From: Artemisia argyi | Lineage: Eukaryota; Streptophyta; Magnoliopsida; Asterales; Asteraceae | NCBI GenBank assembly: GCA_030686995.1 | Contig: CM060687.1 | Span: 163,889,323-163,953,322, forward strand | Direction of reading: 5' to 3' | DNA: 64,000 bases | Shown: one piece after another, positions 19,143 to 29,627 of the stretch | Position numbering within the stretch: position 1 is the first letter of the stretch | Layout: each line of letters opens with the position of its first letter | Made by a program: the position numbers and the translations under genes | Notes under the pieces: model-generated | What the model was told of the DNA's origin: nothing | The model's input: only the letters and a program-made list of their open reading frames with translations | The model's database searches: none

Positions 19143-19174
<32 letters not shown>

Positions 19175-20310
19175 TAGCCGTAACACATTTTCATGTATAA
19201 CTTAATCAACCTAGTTAATCTCTCGGCTTCAAGTTCATATCTGGTCTTCAACGACCAAAATCCATATATTCACTCAAGAATATCACCCCGTAACTCTTAC
19301 ATGAAAAGAAGTCGCAAACAATCTTCCTTGGGGCAAGTCTCGTAAACCTATCAACATTACTAGTTGTCAACATTTACAAATTAAAATACTGTAACAATAT
19401 ACACCATAAATATCCTTTACCAGCTCACACCTAACGCAAAAAAGAGAAATCACATAGGGTATGTTTGGCACGGAGTGGTGTGGAGCTTTTTGGAACAGTG
19501 AGCGGTGATCAATGAGCACTTTGGTTTTTAGTAGTCGTTTAACAAAAGAGCGGTGAGCTTTACTATTTTTTTATAAATGCTCATTTTTAATGCTTTTATA
19601 AAAAGTTGTGAACAGTGAATGATGAACTATTACCATTGCTCACACAGCTCACTATTACTTCTCAACCCACCCCTACTTTTAACAAACCGAAAAAATACAA
19701 AAACAAAATCTAAACTCATAGGGTTCGTTTGGTAGGACGAAATAAAATGTTAAATGAATGGAATGACCGATATAATGGAATAAGTGGTGTAATGTAATGA
19801 GTCATTACCATTATTTATCATGTTTGGTTTGTTTGATAAGACGTAATGGAATCATAATAAAAAGACTAAAATGCCCATTATTGATGAGAAGTTTCATTAA
19901 TATGGTTAGTTAATGGTGGAGTTTTATGTAATTTTGATTCCATTACGAGATATAATGAACAAAAAGTAAGGGCCACATAAGGAATGATTTTGATGTAATG
20001 AATTATTCTTTGTAATAAATTACATTACAAACAACATTTTCTCATTGTATCGTAATAATTCTTTTCATTCCCTCTTTAATTACGAGATACCAAACTCTAT
20101 GATATAACCTCTCTCTATTACGCGCATATCTACTAATCCATTTTACATTTACTTTAACATTTCCCTAAAAGATATTTTAAGGTAATTATTTTTTCCTTTC
20201 CCCAAAAGAAAATATATGAGCCAGAAGTGACCACTCTCACCACTCCTAAATCTTTACTCTCTGCTTCTCACATTCTTTCACACACACACTGAAACCAAGA
20301 ACCAAAAACC
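18386..20310. other. Intergenic, homopolymer-rich; upstream region of the MFS gene
   Basis: Holds a G tract at about 19076-19100 and a T tract at about 19145-19171. A stretch at about 19722-20100 begins GGGTTCGTTTGGTA and ends TACCAAACTCT, suggesting an old hAT-type MITE without a clear TSD. A TATA-like AATATATG at 20211-20218, about 95 bases before the ATG at 20311, may be the core promoter of the MFS gene. Confidence 0.4.
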
Positions 20311-22287
20311 ATGGAGCTTTTTTACTTGCTAGTATTTGGAGCTCTTGGTGTAATTGTAGCAACATTGGAACTCAGTAAAAACAACAAAGATCGAATCAAC
20401 ACTTCTTCTGCTTTCAATTCATTCAAGAACAATTACCTTCTTGTTTATTCTCTCATGATGGGTACATTTTTTTTTTTACTTTTTTTGTTGTTGATTTGGA
20501 TACCCTTTTGGATATTTGATATGGGTTTTAAAGGGTTTGTGTTGAATGTTAATAAAAATTGAATTTTTGTAAATCTTGATCAGTATAAAGATAAAAATTT
20601 ATCTGCATTTTTTGCTATTTTTTCTGGATTTGAATACCCTTTTAGATATTTGATATGGGTTTATCACGATTTGTGTTGAATGTTTATAAAAATTGAATTT
20701 TTAAGTATAAAGATTAAAATTGATCTGCATTTTTTGCTTTTTTTTTTTTTTTTTTTTTTTTTTTTGGATTTGAATACCCTTTCGGATATTTGACATGGGT
20801 TTTAAAGGATTTGTGTTGAATGTTAATAAAAATTGAATTTTTATAAATCTTGATCAGTATAAACATTAAATTTTATGTACATTTTTTAGTAATTTTTGTT
20901 GATTTGGATACCCTTTTGGATATTTGATATGGGTTTTAAAGGATATGTGTTAAATGTTAATAAAAAAATTGAATTTTTGTAAATCTTGATAAGTTAAAGA
21001 TTAAATTTTTTCTGCATTTTTTTTGGTAATTTTTGTTGATTTGAATATACCCTTTTGGATATTTGACATGGGTTTATCAACATTTGCGTTAAATGTTAAT
21101 AAAAATTTATTCTTGATGGATTTTGATATATACATTTTGTTAAGATCTTATGCTCATTTGTTACTAATTGTTGTTGGTTTGAATTACCCATATGGAAATT
21201 TGATCTGGGTTTAAGGGTTTGTGTAAAATGCTGTTAAAAATTTATTTTGGATCTTGATAAGTAATGACCTTAGGGTTTAGTGGCTAATTTGATAAAGATC
21301 ACATTTTTTTCTTAAGATTATATGTAAAGTAATACTGTTTAGTTATTTGATCTGGATCCGGGTCCGGATCATAAATCCATCAATATCCAAATTATCAACA
21401 TTGGGATTAAGAAATTTAGGAAAAAAAAAAAATGCTAATTCTTATCTTTATTGTTTTCTTTAAGGTTTATTTTATACGCTAGCATTTAGAATATTTAAAG
21501 TAAAATTTCTTAAAACGCCCACTGATTATTTGAAATGCGATAGTCAGTATCAACAAAATGGGTTGTAGGAGGTAGTGTTTGGATGTACTTCCGCAATTTG
21601 GAGATGTGATAATGAGATAATCAGTTGTTTGAGTGTTTGGCAGATTTTGGTAATCTAATCAGTTATGGCAAATGATCCTTAAACAATCAGTTAATCATAG
21701 CTACTCAGATAATTAAATCATTTTCACTACACCCAATTGCTGGAAACTAATTATGTGCTACTTGATTTTAAACACCCCTAGTTAATATTGTTTAATTTCC
21801 ACTTAGACCCTCATTTGACATTGCAATTGATTCATGTGGTTGTAGCTGGTGACTGGTTGCAGGGGCCATATGTCTACTATCTTTATACTACATATGGGTT
21901 CGGAAAAGGAGATATTGGACAGCTGTTTATTGCTGGTTTTGGATCTTCCATGCTTTTTGGAACTATTGTTGGGTCATTAGCTGATAAACAGTAAGTCCCC
22001 GTTTCTTTTCTTTGAATTGTTATGTTTAAGTTACTATCAAAATGACTTATAACGAAGAGTTCTCTTTGCATATAATTCAGTGGTCGGAAAAGGGCTTCAA
22101 TAACGTACTGTGTTACTTACATTCTGAGCTGCATCACCAAGCATTCACCTGAGTACAGAATTCTAATGATTGGACGTATTTTGGGAGGGATTGCCACTTC
22201 TCTCCTCTTTTCATCATTCGAGTCATGGCTGGTTGCTGAGCACAACAAGGTGAGAAACTATTTGTGTGTAAAGTACTGGAAAATTCT

Positions 22288-22326
<39 letters not shown>

Positions 22327-24599
22327 TTATTTTTTATTTATTTATTTATTTATTTTTTTGTATGTATGGTTGTTAACTATTGTAAATGACAAATCTCTTA
22401 CGGGGTGTACTAGAATAACTATACAACATAATTTATTTGTCATAGGCTGTGCAATAACATAACTAAAAAGAAGGGATAATTAAGGTTCATATGTACACTC
22501 TCTTGCATGATCCTGTAAACCATCATGTAGAGTTATAGGGGGTGTTTGGATGTGTATAACCAGATATATTTAGTGTTTCGGACTTTGGGTAGTGGGTACA
22601 AAAGATTATGATTACGATCAGATGTAAAAAATCCACCCACCCATGGCTGTTTATCAACTCATAATCTGATTCTTCAAGTCACAATAATTACTTTCAAAAT
22701 GTCATCACAGTATATCATCTCCATAATGTTATGTCCTTGTCAAGTTTCTAAGCTAAATTTTTCTTGCAGAGGGGTTTTGAGCAACAATGGCTATCATTGA
22801 CATTCTCAAAGGCAGTATTTCTTGGAAATGGGCTTGTTGCCATTTTGGCTGGTTTATTAGGGAATCTACTAGTCGGCACATTAGCATTGGGACCCGTTGC
22901 TCCTTTTGATGCAGCCTCATGTTTTCTTGCCATCGGGATGGCCATCATTATATCATCTTGGACTGAAAACTATGGTGACCCAACAGAAAGCAAGGACTTG
23001 TTGACTCAATTCAGGGGAGCTGCTGTTGCAATTGCATCTGGTCAACTCTCTCTCTTTCCACTAAATTATTTTATACCATTAAACGGGTCTGTTTTGGGCT
23101 ATGTTTGACATATAACCGGTATTTTGCTAAATTAGTTTAAAATAAAATGGTTCAAATGAGAATAAAATGATCCGAGATGTATCACATTATTTTGTACATC
23201 TCTTTTTTGTATAAAAATTTCTGATTTTTATTGTTAAAATATTGAAACGTTAATTATCTATAAATAATATAAAGAGCACGAAAGTGTATGGGTAGACCCA
23301 ACCCGATCCAACCCCTTTCGACCCATGCTAAAAGGTACCGGTTTTGGCCCATTATCCAACCTGCCTACTATCTAACATCAAATCTTGTGTATGATTTCAG
23401 ATGAAAAGATAGCATTATTGGGTGCAATTCAGTCTCTATTTGAAGGTTCCATGTACACTTTTGTGTTCTTGTGGACTCCTGCTTTGAGCCCAAATGGTGA
23501 AGACATTCCACACGGTTTCATTTTCTCCATTTTCATGTTATCTTCCATGTTGGGAAGCTCATTTGCTTCAAGGTTAATGGCGCGTGCATCGGTCAGAGTC
23601 GAGAGTTACATGCAAATTGTTTTTCTCGTCTCTTCTGCCGCGTTATTTCTTCCTGTTGTAACAAGCGTATGCTACAAACCTTATAAAATAATATTTTCTG
23701 GATAAAGTTTGAAGCTTTTATATGCAAATGAATCTATTTGATTTTCTTTTCAACAGTTTCTGGTGGCTCCTTCAACTGTAAAGGGTGGAAGCATTTCATT
23801 TTCGGGTTGTATCCAACTGCTTGGATTCTGTGTATTTGAAGCGTGTGTCGGCTTATTTTGGCCTTCTATAATGAAAATGAGGTCCCAATATATTCCAGAG
23901 GAAGCCCGTAGCACAATCATGAACTTTTTCCGCATTCCACTCAATATTTTTGTTTGCATTGTGCTTTACAATGTAAGTTCTCTTTATCTCTCTATCTGCA
24001 AGTACACAACACTAATTTGAGGCATAGGTGGCACATAGGGCGTGGGTTAGGCAATGATTAAAAGTAAAAAACTGGTATTTTCGAAACGCGATGGGTTGGG
24101 TTGATACAGAACGCTTTTTTGTCCACTTTTTTTTTTAAATAATTGATGTTGCAATTGTCAATAAAAACCTATGTTCTTTTATAATTATCTGAGGTTTTGT
24201 ATAAAATAATAGAGGCCATATGCATAATAATAGATAACCCAGATTGACCCATTTATAAGTATATGGGTTGAGATTGACACATCTATTTTGAGGCTATATG
24301 TTGAAAGCTTTGTTTTTCTCTTCTTGAAGGTTGATGCATTCCCGATCTCCTTTATGTTTGGAATGTGCGCATTTTTCCTCTTCCTTGCATGCATGTTGCA
24401 AAGGCGTCTTTTGGGGGCTGCAGAAAGATCAGGTACAGTCTCTTTGTAATCATAAACACACATTTTTTCATTCTAGTTTCAGTAAAGATTGATGATGACA
24501 CTCAAGCTTCAAATGTGTTACTTACCCTCATTATATATGATCTTTACAGGGCCACTAGACAAGGTGAGAGAAGTGGAGGCTGAACCCCTCAATGCCTGA
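20311..24599 (+). CDS. MFS molybdate-anion transporter-like protein (MFSD5 family)
   Basis: Multi-pass major-facilitator protein. Exons: 20311-20461, 21846-21990, 22081-22249, 22770-23040, 23401-23666, 23757-23972, 24330-24432, 24550-24599 (TGA); 1371 nt, 456 aa, the usual size for plant homologues. The product opens with a hydrophobic segment (ELFYLLVFGALGVIV), then GDWLQGPYVYYLY and the loop ADKHGRKRA, the MFS motif-A type G-x3-D-x-x-G-R-K/R region. Next come IGRILGGIATSLLFSSFESW, a second hydrophobic half (SLFEGSMYTFVFLWTPAL) and a charged tail ending EVEAEPLNA. About 12 membrane segments are expected. Family members in algae and animals have been linked to molybdate uptake; the plant substrate is inferred. 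The donor at 23041 (GTCAAC) is weak, but reading phase and family alignment support it. Intron 1 carries a tandem repeat. Confidence 0.92.
20490..21215. repeat. Tandem repeat in MFS gene intron 1 (about 135-140 bp unit)
   Basis: Six imperfect copies of a unit marked by TACCC-TTTTGGATATTTGA-ATGGG start near 20500, 20630, 20768, 20904, 21044 and 21182. Each is followed by a GTGTTGAATGTTAATAAAAAT-like phrase in most copies. The repeats lie wholly in the first intron, just after the donor site. Confidence 0.8.
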
Positions 24600-26139
24600 T
24601 TTCAAGATTAAAGTAACAGATTGAGATTATAGAAAAAAGGTCAAAAGTTAAAAGTCAACTTATCATTCTTGTTAAAGATGTGTGCAATGCATTTTTGGTC
24701 GGAAATAAAGACAAAAAAGCTAAAAACTTGTTGAGAATAAGGATCTTAATATAGTTACTAGATAGGAGATTATGCAGTTATTGTAGTTCAATAGTTCCGG
24801 GATTGTTGGTCTTTTTTGGTCTGTATCAACATTGTGTTTCCTTGTTCAAAAGCAACTTTTAGCACTCTATCTTTTCATTTACTTACTTTGCTAGTCACAC
24901 ATTTGTAACTTATGACTTGTTATATTCATAAGAACTTCTATAGATTTGTATTATTCCCAATAGATGGAAAGTCCTTCAAAATTTTTGCATAATTAATCTT
25001 GTCATCATGCTTACTATATTCATAAGATTGTTTCGAAAAACAAAGCTCTGATGTTTATAAAATCGTGAACAATACTGATAGAAGTAATAGAGATGATGAT
25101 TAGTTTGGGGTACTTAAGGGGCTACACAACTTTCCCATAAGGGACAACTTCACTTGTGTGAGGTGAGTCTGTGTGGGGGTAGACTCATATCTTCAAAATT
25201 TAGCAGGTTAAAGATCAAACATTACAATAGTCAGTTAAAACCAGAGCGTCTTTGCGTTTTTTGAGGCCCCGTGCAACAATTATATGAATAAGGAAAATTC
25301 AGTTTTCGCTAGGATAATGAAAACTTGTTACTTATTGATATGTAGTTTTTGAGTAAATTGTCGAGTTTATCTGAACTTTTGTGGTATTGACTTTAACGCT
25401 TTTAAGATTTTGAGCCATGTAATATACACTGATTGCAAGATTTGGAGGCCTTTAAAATTTTGAGGCCATGTGCGATTGTACACCTCGTACACCCTCAAAT
25501 ACAAACTCTGGTTTAAACTCATAAAGATTGAACGCTACGTTTAGCAGGTCAAAAATGACTTAACATCACAATAATCAGGGAAAACTTATAAAGATCGAAT
25601 GCTAAATTACACAAAAATTACAGATATGTTCATTTTCGAGCAATTTTCTTTCTCTTTTGTGCAAAAAATAATCTTGAAACGATGTTTTAAATCAAACATA
25701 CACATGCACATGTTTTCCCATAATCTATGCAAGCTTGCACTGTCTCCATGTTGTGCTGCATGAGTCTTGTGTTCTTATTCAGACCAACTGTCCCACGTTA
25801 TATTGTTTTATTTTTAAATGATTCATGTCTCTTTCATCATTTATTTACACTTAATTATTTGCCGCAAAACCACATTTAGTACCTTCCTCACTAGATCTAC
25901 CATGGCTGCAGCAACTCAGATCATACATCTTTAGTCAAATATACTTTATTCCCCATTGGTAAAAACCAAATATTTTATCATTGAGTATACAAAAAGTGGG
26001 CCAGTTTAGTCATTTCACTTGGTTCTAAATCCTCCTTTTATATATTGATGAACAAATCATTCTTTCCTTCTTAAGTTAAGAAGTTTTGTTTTGTTTTGCT
26101 CTCTCTTACTAGAGTTGTAAAACAGAAAAAAAGGGAGAT
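24600..26139. other. Intergenic; MFS 3' UTR and phytocyanin promoter
   Basis: The first 100-300 bases are probably the 3' UTR of the MFS gene (AATAAAG near 24705). No protein or RNA gene is seen in the remainder. The right end is the promoter of the phytocyanin gene. Confidence 0.5.
26036..26046 (+). promoter_or_regulatory. Likely TATA box of the phytocyanin gene
   Basis: TTTTATATATT lies about 95-100 bases before the ATG at 26140. The spacing would give a 5' UTR of about 70 bases. Inferred from sequence and position only. Confidence 0.55.
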
Positions 26140-26940
26140 ATGGCTGTTCATGGACTGTCGTTTGCGATTATGTTCTTCGTGTTGATACAAGCGAATGTGC
26201 TTGCGTATCAATACCAAGTTGGAAATCTTCAATCTTGGAATGTGCCTACTTCTGAAGATCCAAAAGTTTATGCAAATTGGCCTAAGAAAATCACCTTCAG
26301 AATTGGTGACTCTTTAAGTAAGTTCCTTTTATCAAAACTATTCATAATTTACCAATGCGCCTTTGGCCTAGCAGTATGTGTGTCAGTATTAGTTTTTCAT
26401 ATAGAGAAACTATATTTTAGATTCATATTTGAAAAATGTCTTTAATACTCTTGGATTAGTTTAGATTTGTTATGGGTTATATTCATCTTAGTTTCTTGAT
26501 ATGTTTGCTAGAACTAGATTGAGAATCATGAACTAAATATATGTTTACTTTTTGTAGTGTTCTTGTATCCACCAAGTGAAGATTCAGTGATTCAAGTAAC
26601 AAAAGAATCCTACAACGCTTGCAACTTAAAAGATCCAATCTTGTTCATGAACAACGGCAATTCATTATTCAACATCACTACCCCAGGAGTTTTTTATTTC
26701 ACAAGTGGCGTTTCGGGCCACTGTGAAAAATCACAAAAACTTCAAATTGTTGTGTATGCTAGTGATGGGTCATTACCGCCTTCCTACAGTCCAAGTGATG
26801 CATTAGACGATAATGCACCTTCGTATCCAACCGTGTTTGGTGGTATACCATCAGGACCATCACCATCGTCATCATCGACCGTTAAAACATCATTTTTAAT
26901 GTTTGTAGCCATTGGAGTTTTGATTTTTGGAGTTGTGTAG
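26140..26940 (+). CDS. Early nodulin-like protein (phytocyanin without copper ligands)
   Basis: Exon 1 26140-26317 and exon 2 26558-26940 (TAG), phase-1 GT-AG intron; 561 nt, 186 aa. A signal peptide (hydrophobic residues about 6-22, ending near VLAYQY) is followed by a plastocyanin-like domain with the pair of cysteines (CNLKDPI and GHCEKSQK) expected to form the family disulphide. Next is a Pro/Ser-rich linker (PSGPSPSSSS) and a hydrophobic C-terminus that fits a GPI-anchor signal. The ligand Cys of blue copper proteins is Ser here (FTSGVSGHC), and the first ligand His region reads EDSVIQV without His. Copper binding is therefore not expected, as in early nodulin-like proteins. It probably sits at the outer face of the plasma membrane; the role is unknown. 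Confidence 0.9.
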
Positions 26941-27270
26941 ATGACTTCAAGATCTCATTTTTTCCCCATATTATACATTCAAAGGTGTAATTCTTTGAAA
27001 TTATTTTTTCTACTATATTTAAGAAAGATTTTGTGTTGATGTTTTTACCTTTTTCTAGCATCAAGAAAGACAAGATATAGCTTTCATGAATTATTTATTG
27101 TTATAGATACACCTTTCAGTGTGAGCATAATCAACATGTTGGCATAGAATAATTGAACCAAATTATTGGTTCATATTTAATTTACCAAGACATTCTTATG
27201 AATCACAATAACTTTACTTTTTCATCACATTCATAGTTTTTACTCATTTTCATTCTTTCCATCTAAAGGT

Positions 27271-27319
<49 letters not shown>

Positions 27320-27617
27320 TAGTGTGATGTTGGCAGTAACATGAATAACATAGCATTTTTGCTAATTTACCACCCTTTGATCTGTTCTATTTTATAAATT
27401 TACTCCTTTGGAAAAAAACCATAATGGTATAACCAAGCTCAATGAAATAAAAGAATGAGAATGTTACAAGCTAAGTCCTCCATTTCGTCGGGTTCATGAT
27501 TGCACTTAGCACTTGCAACAAGTTTTTTAAACCACTAGGTTTCCCTAATGGACAGGTGAAGTCTCGTGAGAGTTTTGTGTAATCACACCACAAAGTTCAT
27601 TTATCTACCTCTCCATT
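26941..27617. other. Intergenic with long poly(T)
   Basis: Contains the likely phytocyanin 3' UTR and a run of about 46 T at 27271-27316. No gene is recognised. Confidence 0.5.
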
Positions 27618-27815
27618 AGGGACGGAGCTAAGAATTAGGAATAAGGAGGGCCAAAATTTTTTTCTCAAGTTAACAAAGTAATTTAACTAAAGGTTAGGGG
27701 GGTCATTTGTCTATAGTTGCATCATATGCTTAAATTTTATAAAGTAAATAGCAAAGCAATTGGGCGTGTTGAAGGGGGCCGAGCACCCCTGGCTCCCCCA
27801 CTGTCACCGTCTCTG
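27618..27815. mobile_element. 198-bp MITE with 9-bp TSD
   Basis: The ends AGGGACGG and CCGTCTCTG are imperfect inverted repeats. They are flanked by a perfect 9-bp duplication CTCTCCATT (27609-27617 and 27816-27824). A 9-bp duplication is typical of Mutator-like elements. No coding capacity. Confidence 0.72.
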
Positions 27816-27833
27816 CTCTCCATTAACCAACTA

Positions 27834-28234
27834 TGGGCCTGTTTGGTAGGGGCTTTTTAGAGGAGCTGTTAGCTTTTTGTTACAAAAATAATCTCTTCTA
27901 AAATAATAGCTTCGTTTGGATACATTAACTTCGAGCTTTTATTTCAAACAAATAGCTCCTAAATGAAAAGCTGATTCATGAAGCTTTTTAAATATTTTGG
28001 AGCTGTTAAAACTTTAAATTACTGATATACCCTCCAAACATTTATTTATAATTATAGATATGCCCTTTTACGTCATTTTACATCTTATAATTATATTTAA
28101 CAGCTAACTTACCAAACACTTTTATTGAAAAAATGATACAGCTTGTAGCTCATGTTAACAGCTTTGCAGTTTACAGCTTACAGTTTACAGCTTACAGCAT
28201 AAAGCTTACAACTAATTTTGCCAAACATACCCTA
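27834..28234. mobile_element. Possible hAT-type MITE
   Basis: A stretch begins GGGCCTGTTTGG and ends CCAAACATACCC, imperfect inverted repeats of a kind common in plant hAT MITEs. Inside are repeated GCTTTT/CAGCTTACAG phrases. No convincing TSD was found, so the limits are approximate. Confidence 0.45.
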
Positions 28235-28366
28235 TATCCTATAAACTGATTTATGTCTTTATATTCGACATAGAGCTATATATAACGCATATAAACCAGT
28301 TACTTGACTACTGGTTCCTCTAAAGAGTTTTCACTATGAGGAACCATATGAATTGTTTTGCAATAT

Positions 28367-28735
28367 GTAAGTTCGAACACTACACTTGTTGTCGTAAAAT
28401 GGGCATAAGTATTTGTATAAAACTCTAAAACATTCATATTTTTTGCAGGGGAAAAAAAATACTTGTGTCAATATCTTATGTCTTCGAATCTAAAATTTAT
28501 TGTTATATCACATTTGATATATTAAGCGTGTTTCAATATATAAAAAAAATCATATATTTTCTCTAACTTCTATGAATAAACTGTAATTGATTTGAAAGTT
28601 TAAAAATTATGTGTGATATATGGTTGGAAAACTAAAGATTTAAAATTTTAAATGTAAAACAACGATGAATCATTTGGAGCTCTACACAATTACTTATGCC
28701 AATTTTACAATAACACGTTGAGTGTTTGAACTTAC
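28367..28735. repeat. Inverted repeat (foldback), about 60-bp arms
   Basis: The left arm at about 28367-28427 starts GTAAGTTCGAACACT and contains GGCATAAGTA. It is matched by the complement of 28678-28735 (GTAAGTTCAAACACT, GGCATAAGTA) with scattered mismatches. The spacer is about 250 bp of AT-rich DNA. Probably an old foldback element; no TSD identified. Confidence 0.6.
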
Positions 28736-29199
28736 AGATTAGTGTTGTATCATGTTTGATATAACTTACAAACTCCTATACGGAAAAAATCCCAAAGAAA
28801 CAAAATAAATAAAAGTTTGTCGAAAGTATATAAAGTGGCCTTCCATTGAAAGAAACTTAAATGCTTCTCGTGATTATGTAATCTGTTTCACCTAATAATT
28901 AATGGTTTTTGAGATATATTATTTTCCATAAAGAAGGGTGAAATTGAGTTTAATTAAAAAAAAAGGAGAGTGGAGGGATGGAAGTGGATGTTTTTTTTAA
29001 TGTATGATCTGGTCTATTAAATCAAATGATTTATGTGGTTGGGTTTAATCCCTAAAAATGTAGGAAAGTAACTCGTCTCATTTATACGACATATAATAAA
29101 TAAACGACTCTCTCTTCAAAAAATTTAAATGTACAAAAAATTATGCAATGTTTACAACACTTTAAAGCAAGGATTTTTCATAAATACAACAAGCAAAGC
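28736..29199. other. Intergenic, no gene seen
   Basis: AT-rich sequence leading to the left TSD (AAAGC, 29195-29199) of copia element 1. It may be the left part of the Helitron whose 3' end is at 42259, but this is unproven. Confidence 0.4.
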
Positions 29200-29615
29200 T
29201 GTAGGACCTTAGATATATCAACTTTATCACAAATATAAGCACTAGAAGAAGGACAGATGGTGACTTGATGTTATGTATATGTCGTGTATATATGAGAGAC
29301 AAGAGATGAAATATAGAACTTTTATTAAAGAAAAACACACAATACATACACAAGCACACTTACAAATGACTAGGTAAGTGTCTTATATAGTTAGAGAGAA
29401 AGGCCTCATGGGCTTTCTAATGGACTTGGGCTTGGGCTTGGGCTTGGACTTGGTTTATATGAATTATAAAAGGCTTACTAACATAACTCTTAACATAATA
29501 GATTACCAAGTCCAATGCCCAACTATCTTAAATAATTACATACTTAACGACACAAAGACAAAGTTCCTAATATGAGAATGACCATCACTTTTCCATAAAA
29601 TTCTTAATGCTAACA
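29200..29615 (-). repeat. Copia 1, 3' LTR
   Basis: 416 bp, TGTAGG...CTAACA. It differs from the other LTR mainly by two extra copies of a 6-bp unit (GGGCTT) near 29426-29443. It carries the element's terminal sequence next to the PPT. Confidence 0.95.
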
Positions 29616-29627
29616 ATCTCCCTCTAA
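29616..29627 (-). other. Copia 1 polypurine tract
   Basis: TTAGAGGGAGAT on the minus strand directly abuts the 3' LTR. This is the expected primer site for plus-strand DNA synthesis. Confidence 0.85.

Noticed and set aside
21545..21785. Possible MITE in MFS intron 1 (GTGTTTGG and AAACACCCC ends)
   Set aside because: Inverted similarity is short and no TSD was found; not enough to call.
27271..27316. Poly(T) at 27271 and 45180 as minus-strand poly(A) tails of LINE or SINE copies
   Set aside because: No retroposon body, RNA polymerase III boxes or flanking duplications could be found next to either tract.
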